64,000 nucleotides of DNA from a bacterium D16-50 (GTDB lineage Bacteria; Bacillota; Clostridia; Lachnospirales; Lachnospiraceae): the NCBI GenBank assembly GCA_003612485.1, contig RAZA01000023.1, positions 1-64,000 on the forward strand, in the 5' to 3' direction. Under the pieces are notes generated by a model. It had not been told where the DNA came from, made no database searches, and was given only the letters and a program-made list of their open reading frames with translations. The position numbers and the translations under genes were made by a program. The stretch's first letter is position 1, and each line of letters begins with the position of its first letter. Shown one piece after another: positions 18,050 to 26,128 of this stretch.

Positions 18050-18078
18050 TTGACTAAATAGGCAATAGATGGTAAGAT
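18050..18078 (+). promoter_or_regulatory. promoter for asnB
   Basis: TTGACT (18050-18055), 17 bases, TAAGAT (18073-18078). The 17889-18049 stretch before it is A/G-rich and I see no gene in it. Confidence 0.72.
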
Positions 18079-18080
18079 AA

Positions 18081-18114
18081 CCCGCAGATAATACTGCGGT
18101 TTGCGGGGGTTTTT
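18081..18114 (+). promoter_or_regulatory. competing hairpins in the asnB leader (possible attenuator)
   Basis: CCGCAG (18082-18087) can pair with CTGCGG (18094-18099). Alternatively CCCGCA (18081-18086) can pair with TGCGGG (18102-18107), which is followed by GG and five T (18110-18114). The two pairings exclude each other and the second looks like a weak terminator. It lies at the very start of the transcript. No T-box or known riboswitch consensus is visible. Confidence 0.4.
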
Positions 18115-18162
18115 GCAGCGGTACAGGGGACAGACGTAAAGCGTTCGGAGGGAATAGAATAT

Positions 18163-20091
18163 ATGTGCGGAATATGCGGATTTATAGACGGGAAACAAAA
18201 CGCGGGGGCACCGGAACAAGGTCAGAGCGGGGGTGACAGGAGCGGTGTATCCCGCCGGGAGGAAGGCGCCAGAGAACAGGTTCTGGAAAAGATGATGGAG
18301 GCCATCTATCATCGGGGGCCGGACGACGGAAGGCGCTGGATGTCGGAGACGGCGGCCATAGGCTTCAGGCGTCTTAGCATCATTGATCTGGAAATGAGCG
18401 CCCAGCCCATGTTGAACGAGACAGGGGACAAGGTGCTGGTTTTCAACGGTGAGATCTATAATTACAAGGAACTGAGGCAGGAGCTTTTGGAGGCAGGGCA
18501 TCAGTTCAAAACTCAGGGGGATTCGGAGGTGCTGATCCACGGCTACGAAGAATGGGGAGAGCAGCTGCCGGAGCGTCTGAGGGGGATGTTCGCCTTTGCC
18601 ATCTGGGATGAAAAGGAGCAGAGGCTATATGCTGCCAGAGATTATTTCGGAATCAAGCCTTTCTTTTATACTCTGAGCCGTGATACCTTTATTTTTGCTT
18701 CGGAGATCAAGGGAATTCTTCCCCATCCTTCTTATGAGAAGAAACTGAACGAAGAGGCTTTGGAGCAGTATCTTTCTTTTCAGTACTCCGCCTTGGAGGA
18801 GACCTTCTTTCAGGGGATTTTCCAGCTGAAGCCGGGACATTTCCTGATATATGAAAGGGGCGGCAGGCCTCGGACAGGCCGCTATTTCGTGCCTAAGCTG
18901 GCGCCGGAGGCTATGAAGAAGTCCAGTCAGGAGTTAGAGACGGAATGGGTGGAGCGGCTTGACAGAACCGTGGCGGAGTCTGTGGACGCTCATATGGTGG
19001 CGGACGTGGAAATCGGGACCTTCCTTTCCGGAGGAGTGGATTCCGCGTTGATTGCAAAGGAATTTTCAGGCTCCAAGGCATTTACCGTGGGATTTGACTA
19101 CGGGGCGGAGAAGTTCAATGAGATTCCTCTTGCCAGACAGCTGGCGGAGGAGCTGAAGCTGGAGCACAGCGGCAAAGAGATCACGGAGGAGGAATTCTGG
19201 GAGGCTGTTCCCAAGGTGCTGTATCATTTGGACGAGCCCTCAGGGGATCCTTCTGCGGTGGCCCTATACTTCGTGGCCAGGGAGGCGGCAAAAAAGGTGA
19301 AGGTTGTGGTGTCCGGGGAGGGGGCCGACGAATTCTTCGGCGGCTACCGCATCTACTGCGAGCCGAATTCCCTTCGCCGCTATCAGCTGCTGCCCGGCTT
19401 TCTGCGCCGGTGCATTGCCAGACTGGCGGCGCGGCTGCCCAAAATCAAGGGGCGCAGCTTTTTGATCCGGGGCAGCATGCCCGTGGAGCAGCGTTTCATC
19501 GGCAATGCCAACTTGTTCACGGAGCAGGAGAGGAAGCGGCTTTTAAAGTCGCCTACAGGGGCGGTATCGCCCCAGAAGCTGCTGGAGGCAGACTATGAGG
19601 ATACGAAGGGGCTGGACGATGCCAGCCGTATGCAGTACATCGATCTGCTCCACTGGCTGCCCGGAGACATTCTTCAGAAGGCGGACCGCATGAGCATGGC
19701 CCATTCGCTGGAATCCAGAGTGCCCTATCTGGACAGAGAGGTGTTTAAGACTGCCAGAGAGCTGCCTGCGGGTTACAAGCAGAACGGCCAGATTTCCAAG
19801 TATATGTTTCGGGAGATGACCAGAAGACATCTGCCGGAGGCCAGCGCCGCCCGGAAGAAGCTGGGCTTTCCGGTTCCATTGGAGACATTCTTGTCTTCTC
19901 CTATGGGAGCGGCGGCGCTGGACAAGGCTTTCTCCTCAAAGGCGGCGGAACAGTATTTCGACAAGGAGGCGCTGGAGGAGCTGCGCAGAGGCTGCGGCTC
20001 CGGCAGGGGAAACACCAACAGAAAGGTCTGGGCGGTGTATGCTTTCCTTACATGGCATGAGGTGTATTTCCCCGAAAGAACTGCCGGTTGA
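18163..20091 (+). CDS. asnB: asparagine synthetase (glutamine-hydrolysing)
   Basis: Makes asparagine from aspartate, ATP and glutamine. The 642-residue chain begins MCGICGF, with Cys2 as the glutaminase nucleophile after Met removal. The glutaminase domain carries HRGPDDG and FNGEIYNY. The synthetase domain has the PP-loop FLSGGVDSALI near residue 288 and GEGADEFFGGYRIY. Residues about 13-38 (KQNAGAPEQGQSGGDRSG) form a polar insertion not usual at this place. The start has GGAGGGAATAG upstream. It is transcribed alone from its own promoter. Confidence 0.95.
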   Translation: MCGICGFIDGKQNAGAPEQGQSGGDRSGVSRREEGAREQVLEKMMEAIYHRGPDDGRRWMSETAAIGFRRLSIIDLEMSAQPMLNETGDKVLVFNGEIYNYKELRQELLEAGHQFKTQGDSEVLIHGYEEWGEQLPERLRGMFAFAIWDEKEQRLYAARDYFGIKPFFYTLSRDTFIFASEIKGILPHPSYEKKLNEEALEQYLSFQYSALEETFFQGIFQLKPGHFLIYERGGRPRTGRYFVPKLAPEAMKKSSQELETEWVERLDRTVAESVDAHMVADVEIGTFLSGGVDSALIAKEFSGSKAFTVGFDYGAEKFNEIPLARQLAEELKLEHSGKEITEEEFWEAVPKVLYHLDEPSGDPSAVALYFVAREAAKKVKVVVSGEGADEFFGGYRIYCEPNSLRRYQLLPGFLRRCIARLAARLPKIKGRSFLIRGSMPVEQRFIGNANLFTEQERKRLLKSPTGAVSPQKLLEADYEDTKGLDDASRMQYIDLLHWLPGDILQKADRMSMAHSLESRVPYLDREVFKTARELPAGYKQNGQISKYMFREMTRRHLPEASAARKKLGFPVPLETFLSSPMGAAALDKAFSSKAAEQYFDKEALEELRRGCGSGRGNTNRKVWAVYAFLTWHEVYFPERTAG

Positions 20092-20093
20092 AT

Positions 20094-20135
20094 AGGACAA
20101 CGAATTGTCCTTTGACTTAAGGGCCTCCATGTCCT
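20094..20135 (+). promoter_or_regulatory. operator-like repeat cluster at the HTH/FliG-C gene promoter
   Basis: AGGACAA (20094-20100) and TTGTCCT (20105-20111) form a 7-bp inverted repeat with a CGAA centre, ending at the -35 box. A third half-site, TGTCCT (20130-20135), overlaps the -10 box. The arrangement suggests an operator for an autoregulator; no ligand or protein is shown. Confidence 0.5.
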
Positions 20136-20140
20136 ATGAT
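20112..20140 (+). promoter_or_regulatory. promoter for the HTH/FliG-C gene
   Basis: TTGACT (20112-20117), 17 bases, TATGAT (20135-20140), immediately downstream of the inverted repeat. Confidence 0.75.
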
Positions 20141-20246
20141 ATTTTCATGGCGCAGCGCTCTTAAAGGGCGCAGCCCATCAGAGACGGACTTTGGCATTGC
20201 CTATGGAACGGGGGGATGTTAAAGACGGGAAAGGCGGGAATATCAT

Positions 20247-21200
20247 ATGGAAAAGGGCGGCAAAATTCAGTATCCGGGGGTGTCCATGGGCGGGAAGATC
20301 TATTCTCTGCGCATGGCGAAGCGGATGACGCAGGAGCAGCTGGCGGGGGTGCTGTGCGTCAGCCCGGCAGCGGTATCGAAATGGGAAAGGAATCTGGCCA
20401 ATCCCAATATCGAGATGCTCTGGGCGCTGGCGGATTTCTTTGAATGTACCATCGACGAATTGGTGGGAAGGACAGTGGCCAGGGTGGCTCAGGTGGGAGA
20501 ATGTGACGAGGATAAGCTGCGGCTTTTGGCCGTTGCAGGCGATCTGCTGCAGTGCTCCGAGATCAGCAGGATGCAGGGGCTGCTGGCCATGGAGGAGGCG
20601 GTTCCCCGTCTGGAGAGCGGCAGCCGGTTTCTGGCTTTTGCCATCCACTATGTCATGTATGCCTTCATGCTGCAGATGGATTTGGAGCGATCTTTCAGGC
20701 TTCTGGAGAATTATGTCAAGGCTCTGCCGGAGAGGGAGAGAGCGGAGGGAGAGATGGTTGCAGGGACACTGAAGCTGATCTTTTCCGGGGAGTGCGAGGA
20801 CAGCATAAGGGAGTGCGCGGCTTCATACATAGGCATGGACTACCGTGAAAGGCTGGGGAACAAGAGCATGGGCACGGTGCTGAAGGAGAGCAGAAAAGAA
20901 ATCATCGCAAGATACAAGGACAAAGAACTTTATTCGCAATCCACAGACCTGATAGAAGTCTTTGCGGATCTGGGAGATTTTGAGACGCAGGTCATTCTGC
21001 GAAATCTGGAGATGATTGACCTGACCAGAGCCCTGAAGGGGGCGTCTGGCAAAGTGGTGGAGAAGTTTCTGTCCAATGTGTCGGATAGGATATTATACTA
21101 CATCAATGAGGATATGGAGCGCTGGCAGGGAACGGAGGAGGAGATCCTTGAGTCCCAGAGGAAGGTACTGGAGGTGGGGAGCTTCTGTCTGGCACCGTAA
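20247..21200 (+). CDS. XRE-type HTH regulator with a FliG-C-like C-terminal domain
   Basis: A 317-residue protein. Residues about 17-72 form a clear helix-turn-helix of the XRE family (GKIYSLRMAKRMTQEQLAGV, VSPAAVSKWERNLANPNIEM). The middle (75-230) is a helical region rich in Leu and Glu without a known signature. The C-terminus from about 234 resembles the FliG C-terminal motor domain: RNLEMIDLTRALKGASGKVV, EKFLSNVSDRILYYINEDME, and a closing ESQRKVLEV helix like the FliG EEAQ-K-I region. No other flagellar gene is in the window. The ATG at 20247 has GGCGGG upstream; an ATG at 20286 is possible. The operator-like repeats at its promoter suggest autoregulation. The FliG similarity is from recall, not an alignment. 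Confidence 0.75.
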   Translation: MEKGGKIQYPGVSMGGKIYSLRMAKRMTQEQLAGVLCVSPAAVSKWERNLANPNIEMLWALADFFECTIDELVGRTVARVAQVGECDEDKLRLLAVAGDLLQCSEISRMQGLLAMEEAVPRLESGSRFLAFAIHYVMYAFMLQMDLERSFRLLENYVKALPERERAEGEMVAGTLKLIFSGECEDSIRECAASYIGMDYRERLGNKSMGTVLKESRKEIIARYKDKELYSQSTDLIEVFADLGDFETQVILRNLEMIDLTRALKGASGKVVEKFLSNVSDRILYYINEDMERWQGTEEEILESQRKVLEVGSFCLAP

Positions 21201-21272
21201 GGACATGGCTGTGACAGTATCTCTTGAATGGATCAGCTGATCCGGCCTCAGGAAATAGATGTAAATAATGTC

Positions 21273-21301
21273 TTGACTTTATGCTGATAAATTGATAGAC
21301 T
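21273..21301 (+). promoter_or_regulatory. promoter for the sugar-kinase gene
   Basis: TTGACT (21273-21278), 17 bases, TAGACT (21296-21301), about 140 bases before the preferred start. Confidence 0.65.
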
Positions 21302-21320
21302 AAATACGTTGTTTGTGGCG

Positions 21321-21348
21321 GCAGAAGGCCAGTGAAAGGGCTTTCTGC
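21321..21348 (+). promoter_or_regulatory. leader hairpin before the sugar-kinase gene
   Basis: GCAGAAGGCC (21321-21330) pairs with GGCTTTCTGC (21339-21348) over 10 bp with one G-U pair and an 8-base loop. No T-tract follows, so it is a 5' leader element rather than a terminator. Confidence 0.5.
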
Positions 21349-21443
21349 TGTTAGTGTGTGCTTAGAAATTCATGGAACAAAAGAATACGATATCATCACG
21401 GCTTAAAGAAGAGCATGAGGGGCTTGGGATAAGGAGAGAGAAC

Positions 21444-22526
21444 ATGGAGCGTATTTTGGAGATTGCGGACAGATTTGATCTTGAGGGTCGGCCGGTCAGT
21501 GCCGAGAGCTATGGCGGGGGACATATCAACGATACCTTTTTGTTGAAGACGGATGCGGACCGATGCTACATATTGCAGGGAATCAATGTATCTGTCTTTA
21601 AAAATGCGGAAGCGCTGATGGAGAACATTATTTTGGTGACGGATTTCCTGAAGAAGAAAATCTTAAGCAGCGGAGGTGACCCCTTAAGGGAAACGTTGAA
21701 TGTGGTCATGACCAGAGACGGAGAGACTTACTATAAGGACGGAAATGACTGCTGGAGGGTATATACCTTTATAGACGGTGCGGTGACCTACCAGACCTGC
21801 GAGAGTCAGGAGCAGTTTCATGCCAGTGCCTGCGCCTTCGGGCATTTTCAGAAGCTGCTGGCGGATTTCCCTGCGGAGACCTTGTTTGAGTCAATTCCCG
21901 ATTTCCATAATACCAAATCCCGCTATCTGGACTTTGAGGCGGCTGTGGCGGAGGATGCCCGGGGCAGGGCGGCTTCCGTTCAGGAGGAGATTGCCTTTGT
22001 CAGGGCGCATAAAGAATTTGCAGCGACTCTGGTGGATATGCAGGAGAGAGGGGAGCTGCCTCTGCGGGTGACGCATAATGACACCAAGCTCAACAATGTG
22101 CTGTTCGATGAGACAACAGGCCTGCCTCTGGCGGTGGTGGATCTGGACACGGTGATGCCCGGCCTTTCCGTGAACGACTTTGGAGACAGCATACGTTTCG
22201 GCGCTACCTATGCGGCGGAGGACGAGACGGATCTGGGAAAGGTGAATTTTGAGATAGAGCTTTTTGAATGCTATACCAAAGGCTTTCTTGGCGAGTGCGG
22301 AGAGATGCTGAGCGAAAATGAGAAAAAGATGCTTCCCGTAGGCGCCATGATGATGACCTTCGAGTGCGGAATGCGTTTTCTCACGGATTATCTGAACGGG
22401 GATACCTATTTCAAGATTCATCGGGAGAATCACAATCTTGACCGCTGCCGCACCCAGTTCAAGCTTGTGAGGGACATGGAGGCATCCAGAGAGCTGATGG
22501 ATCAGGTGGTAAAGAAATATTGCTGA
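21444..22526 (+). CDS. NahK-like N-acetylhexosamine 1-kinase / APH-fold phosphotransferase
   Basis: Aminoglycoside-phosphotransferase-fold kinase of 360 residues. The catalytic region reads VTHNDTKLNNVLFD near 207-220 and VDLDTVMPGLSVNDFGDSIR near 231-250, closely like NahK, which phosphorylates N-acetylgalactosamine or N-acetylglucosamine at C1 in the lacto-N-biose pathway. The ATG at 21444 is preferred because AAGGAGAGAG precedes it and the length matches NahK; the frame is open to an ATG at 21372 that has no ribosome site. The usual neighbours lnpA and galE are absent, so substrate specificity is inference. A terminator follows. Confidence 0.8.
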   Translation: MERILEIADRFDLEGRPVSAESYGGGHINDTFLLKTDADRCYILQGINVSVFKNAEALMENIILVTDFLKKKILSSGGDPLRETLNVVMTRDGETYYKDGNDCWRVYTFIDGAVTYQTCESQEQFHASACAFGHFQKLLADFPAETLFESIPDFHNTKSRYLDFEAAVAEDARGRAASVQEEIAFVRAHKEFAATLVDMQERGELPLRVTHNDTKLNNVLFDETTGLPLAVVDLDTVMPGLSVNDFGDSIRFGATYAAEDETDLGKVNFEIELFECYTKGFLGECGEMLSENEKKMLPVGAMMMTFECGMRFLTDYLNGDTYFKIHRENHNLDRCRTQFKLVRDMEASRELMDQVVKKYC

Positions 22527-22560
22527 AAAAGAAAATGCTGAAAATTTTTCGGTAGAGACG

Positions 22561-22597
22561 AGGGATGCACAAGCGAAAGCGGGTGTGTCCCTTTTTT
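22561..22597 (+). terminator. terminator after the sugar-kinase gene
   Basis: AGGGATGCAC (22561-22570) pairs with GTGTGTCCCT (22583-22592) with two G-U pairs, followed by TTTTT. Confidence 0.85.
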
Positions 22598-22625
22598 GCC
22601 ATGCCTCTTCCAAGACAGAATTGGT

Positions 22626-22654
22626 TTGCACTTTGCCGTAAAAGATGCTACACT
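22626..22654 (+). promoter_or_regulatory. promoter for recJ
   Basis: TTGCAC (22626-22631), 17 bases, TACACT (22649-22654), 54 bases before the recJ ATG. Confidence 0.6.
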
Positions 22655-22707
22655 GAAAATATGAACATATTTGGCCGGGGCAGGACGGCGCAAGGGGCGT
22701 TTGCAGG

Positions 22708-24483
22708 ATGGAAAAATGGTATGTGGCGGCTAAAAGAGCAGATTTTCAGGCTTGGGCAGATAAATTTCACATTGACCCGGTGCTGGCGAGGATTCTGAGA
22801 AATCGGGACCTCACAACAGAGACGGAAGTGGAACGGTTTCTTAATGGGAGGTTGGAGGACTGTCATTCTCCGTGGCTTATGAAGGACATGGATAAGGCTG
22901 TGGGGCTGATCATGGATGCTCTTGGGGAGGGGATTCCCATCCGTGTCATTGGAGATTATGATGTGGACGGTATCTGCTCCTCTTATATATTGACCAAGGG
23001 GCTGAAGCTGCTGGGGGCCGCTGCCGACACGGCCATACCCCACCGGATCCACGACGGCTACGGCCTGAACGACAGCCTGATCGAGGAGGCCAGACGGGAC
23101 GGAGTGGGCATGATCGTGACCTGCGACAACGGAATCGCGGCGGGGGCACAGATTGCCCTTGCCAATTCCTATGGCATGAAAGTCATTGTCACGGATCACC
23201 ATGAGGTGCCCTTTGTGCTGGAGGAAACGGACAGGGAAGGGGTAAGGCGTGAACTGCTGCCGCCGGCGTTGGCGGTGGTGGATCCCAAGCAGGCGGGGTG
23301 CGATTATCCGTTTCCCGGTATCTGCGGGGGTATGATAGCCTATAAGCTTGTCAGCGCGCTGGCGGAAAGAAGCCGGTGCCCGGAGCTGAGGGAGGCCTTG
23401 GGGGAATTTTTGGAGTTCGCCGCTCTGGCCACGGTTTGCGATGTGATGGAGCTTAAGGACGAGAACCGCATCGTGGTGAAGGAGGGGCTTGAACGGCTCA
23501 GGAACACGGAGAATGCAGGCCTGAGGGCACTGATAGAGGTCAATGGCATAGTGCCGGAAAGGCTGGGGGCCTATCATTTGGGCTTTATCATCGGTCCCTG
23601 CCTGAATGCTACCGGAAGGCTGGACACGGCGGCGCGGGCCTTGGAGCTGCTGCAGAGCCGTTCCAAGGCGGAGGCCATGAGCGCCGCCAGAGAGCTGAAG
23701 GAGCTCAACGACAGTCGGAAGAACTTGACTCAGCGCGGGGTAGAGCAGGCGGAAGCGATGATCGCCCAAGGGCATATGGAAGAAGATAAAGTTATGGTGA
23801 TCTATTTGCCACAGGTGCATGAGAGCCTTGCAGGAATCATAGCGGGGCGGATCAGAGAGCATTACAACCATCCCGTGTTTCTCCTTACCAGAGGAGAGGA
23901 CGGAGTGAAGGGCTCAGGACGTTCCGTGGAGGGGTATCATATGTATCAGGCCATGACGGAGGTAAAGCAGTATTTCACCAAGTTCGGAGGACATGCCATG
24001 GCGGCAGGCCTCTCCATGCGGGAGGAGGATGTGGAGGAGCTTCAGAGGGAGCTGAACGTAAGGTGCCGGCTGGGGCCGGAGGACTTTGTGCCCAAGGTGC
24101 TCATTGACGTTCCCATGCCTATGGACTATGGGGATGAGAGTCTTGCGGATCAGCTGGAGCTGCTGGAGCCCTTCGGGGTAGGGAATCCGAAGCCTCTCTT
24201 TGCACAGAAGGATTTGCTGTTCTTGTCAGGCTGCAAGATGGGGGCAAACAAGAACTGCGCCCGGTATAGGGTACGAACATCCGGGGGAGAGGAAAGGCAG
24301 ATTGTTTTTTTCGGAGATCTGGAGGCATTTGGCAGCTTTCTGGACGAAAAATTCGGTTCCGGAAGTCAGGAGACGCTGTATAAGGGAAGAGGAAACTTTC
24401 CGGTCTCGGTTGCGTACCAGCTGGGAAAAAACACGTATAAGGGCAGGACGGAGCTGCAGTATGTGATGCGGCATTATTCATAG
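22708..24483 (+). CDS. recJ: single-stranded-DNA-specific exonuclease RecJ
   Basis: DHH-family 5'-3' exonuclease used in recombination and mismatch repair, 591 residues. The manganese-binding motifs are visible: GDYDVDGICSSY near 82, TCDNGIAA near 140, and TDHHEVP near 162. DHHA1 features follow (GPCLNATGRLD near 297; KGSGRSVEGYHMY and KFGGHAMAAGLSM near 405-435), then a C-terminal OB-like domain. The ATG has AAGGGG about 11 bases upstream. It is monocistronic or leads into the metalloprotease gene 69 bases on; no terminator is visible between them. Confidence 0.95.
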   Translation: MEKWYVAAKRADFQAWADKFHIDPVLARILRNRDLTTETEVERFLNGRLEDCHSPWLMKDMDKAVGLIMDALGEGIPIRVIGDYDVDGICSSYILTKGLKLLGAAADTAIPHRIHDGYGLNDSLIEEARRDGVGMIVTCDNGIAAGAQIALANSYGMKVIVTDHHEVPFVLEETDREGVRRELLPPALAVVDPKQAGCDYPFPGICGGMIAYKLVSALAERSRCPELREALGEFLEFAALATVCDVMELKDENRIVVKEGLERLRNTENAGLRALIEVNGIVPERLGAYHLGFIIGPCLNATGRLDTAARALELLQSRSKAEAMSAARELKELNDSRKNLTQRGVEQAEAMIAQGHMEEDKVMVIYLPQVHESLAGIIAGRIREHYNHPVFLLTRGEDGVKGSGRSVEGYHMYQAMTEVKQYFTKFGGHAMAAGLSMREEDVEELQRELNVRCRLGPEDFVPKVLIDVPMPMDYGDESLADQLELLEPFGVGNPKPLFAQKDLLFLSGCKMGANKNCARYRVRTSGGEERQIVFFGDLEAFGSFLDEKFGSGSQETLYKGRGNFPVSVAYQLGKNTYKGRTELQYVMRHYS

Positions 24484-24552
24484 ATGATATGGGGCGACAA
24501 TTATTCTATAGGACGGCAGGGGTAATGGCGCAGATGTAGAGGAGGCTTTTGG

Positions 24553-25863
24553 GTGGAGTTTTTATTCAGGGTGCTTTTGGAGCTGTTTGGGTTCGTTTTG
24601 GGTTCCCCGCTTTATGCGCTGTGCGCAAGTTTGGAATTTGCAGTGGACATGGAGAAGAGGGCGGAGGAATATATCAGGCCTGTTTTTTCCGAATGGAGCA
24701 GAGGTCAGGTGATGACGTCTGTGGGGGAGGCCAGCTTTCCCGTGTTTATGGTGGAATTTCAGGATGTGAAATATAGTGACAGGATGGTGAGTCAGGAGGA
24801 GCTTGATAGGTGGATATTTTCCGGAGAGGGAAGCGTGTCAGACTATTATGCCGTCTCTTCCCATGGGCGGATCAAGATGGAGGGTGATATCTACTTCTAT
24901 ACGGCCCAGAAGGATATAGCGGACTATGAGGATGAAGAGGCTCTGGAAGGGCTGATTCTGGAGATACTTGAATATTATGACGATGAGATAGATTTCTCAC
25001 AATATGACCGAAACGGCGATTTAGTCATGGATTCGCTGGTAATATCGGTGCCCAGCGGCGGAGATGTGGATTTCTGGTGGGGCGCCACCCATTATTGGTA
25101 CTATAACTGGGGCCATCAGATTGACGGCATCTATATGATGAATTTTGTTGTATGCGATGAGCAGCCGTATCCCAACGAGAAGAGATATTATCAGGCCACT
25201 CTGGAACATGAGCTGGGACATTGCATGGGGCTTCCGGATTATTACAAGTACAGCTACGAGGGAATAGACTTTGAGGGGATGAACGGGATCGCGGGCAAGG
25301 AGCGCATGGATGATTCGGAGGGCGATTTCTGCCAGTTTTCCAAGCTTCAGCTGGGATGGCTGAAGTGGGAGCAGGTTCAGATCATGCCCAAGGATGCGGA
25401 TAGGGCCACCTTTTATCTGCCGCCGGTCAAGGACGGGGGCTGCCTTTTGATCTTTCCAAAGGGCGAGAGGCAGGATTTCCAAGGAGAATATTTTCTGGTG
25501 GAATATAATACGCCGGAAGGGCTTCAGGCGGGACTGTTTCGGGAAGGGGGCGTGCGCATTCTCCATGTACAGGCAGAGATCATGAAGGATGAAGCCGGAT
25601 ATTATTGGTACAAATACAATAATTTAAGTTCGTATTATGACGAGTCCAATGAGGGCATCAGAATACTGAAGCTTGTGAACGACGGAAAGGGATTCTATCT
25701 GGAGGGCGACGTGGTCACCTTCGAGAATACCGGCGGGGAAGAAGGGAACTTTGGCTGGTATACGGAGGACGGGGAAATCCGGGATCCGGGCTTCAGCATC
25801 CGGATCGGAGAGCTGCAGGAGGACGGGAGCATGGAGGTAGAGGTGGTGTGGGACGAGAAATAG
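24553..25863 (+). CDS. M6-type (immune inhibitor A-like) zinc metalloprotease
   Basis: A 436-residue protease with the extended zinc motif HELGHCMGLPDYY near residue 218, the HExxHxxGxxD form of M6-type peptidases. The start is GTG with a perfect AGGAGG 7 bases upstream. The N-terminus (MEFLFRVLLELFGFVLGSPL) is hydrophobic for about 30 residues but has acidic residues and no clear cleavage site, so it may be an anchor rather than a signal peptide. The rest is rich in Tyr, Trp, Asp and Glu, and the C-terminal 100 residues look like a beta-rich domain. No propeptide, PKD or wall-sorting motif was seen. Surface location is inference. Confidence 0.82.
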   Translation: MEFLFRVLLELFGFVLGSPLYALCASLEFAVDMEKRAEEYIRPVFSEWSRGQVMTSVGEASFPVFMVEFQDVKYSDRMVSQEELDRWIFSGEGSVSDYYAVSSHGRIKMEGDIYFYTAQKDIADYEDEEALEGLILEILEYYDDEIDFSQYDRNGDLVMDSLVISVPSGGDVDFWWGATHYWYYNWGHQIDGIYMMNFVVCDEQPYPNEKRYYQATLEHELGHCMGLPDYYKYSYEGIDFEGMNGIAGKERMDDSEGDFCQFSKLQLGWLKWEQVQIMPKDADRATFYLPPVKDGGCLLIFPKGERQDFQGEYFLVEYNTPEGLQAGLFREGGVRILHVQAEIMKDEAGYYWYKYNNLSSYYDESNEGIRILKLVNDGKGFYLEGDVVTFENTGGEEGNFGWYTEDGEIRDPGFSIRIGELQEDGSMEVEVVWDEK

Positions 25864-25951
25864 GAGTTTTTCCGGCTGTTTATGATGTTTTTTTGATTGG
25901 TTAATGAATTGGTTAGATTATTTTATGGATTCATTAGAAAGTGTACACAGT

Positions 25952-25980
25952 TTGGACATAATTTGATTGTATGATATATC
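25952..25980 (+). promoter_or_regulatory. candidate promoter of a small RNA
   Basis: TTGGAC (25952-25957), 17 bases, TATATC (25975-25980). A palindromic GTGTACAC (25941-25948) sits just upstream. There is also a direct repeat ATTGGTTA at 25896-25903 and 25908-25915. Confidence 0.4.
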
Positions 25981-25982
25981 TT

Positions 25983-26060
25983 GATAGTTGATGAACTCAC
26001 TATCTCCCCCTCATAAGTATAAGAAGGAAGCCTCGGTGCAAACCGGGGCTTTCTTCGTGT
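25983..26060 (+). ncRNA. candidate small RNA with a C-rich single-stranded linker
   Basis: Between the protease and hsp70 genes lies a compact unit. It has a 6-bp hairpin (GATAGT 25983-25988 with ACTATC 25999-26004), an unpaired TCCCCCTC stretch (26004-26011), then a strong terminator hairpin. The C-rich linker could pair with purine-rich ribosome sites, as known for C-rich small RNAs of Firmicutes. It could also be merely the 3' end of the protease message. No expression evidence is available. Confidence 0.35.
26023..26056 (+). terminator. GNRA-capped terminator-like hairpin
   Basis: A 15-bp stem, 26023-26037 with 26042-26056 (AAGGAAGCCTCGGT core, two G-U pairs), closed by a GCAA tetraloop. 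The T-rich bases fall in the 3' arm. Confidence 0.75.
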
Positions 26061-26100
26061 GTGGGAACGGGGGAAGACAGAAGAAAATGGAAGAATGGGA

Positions 26101-26128
26101 TTGAAGAAAGACTGAAAAGGATTATAAT
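26101..26128 (+). promoter_or_regulatory. promoter for the hsp70-J operon
   Basis: TTGAAG (26101-26106), 16 bases, TATAAT (26123-26128). The -10 box lies inside the inverted repeat listed next. Confidence 0.75.

Noticed and set aside
18050..18162. asparagine T-box riboswitch before asnB
   Set aside because: The leader is only about 80 bases and lacks the T-box and specifier-loop consensus.
17035..18540. 501-residue minus-strand frame over secDF, the gap and asnB
   Set aside because: It runs through a terminator, a promoter and two real genes on the opposite strand; His/Gln-rich shadow.
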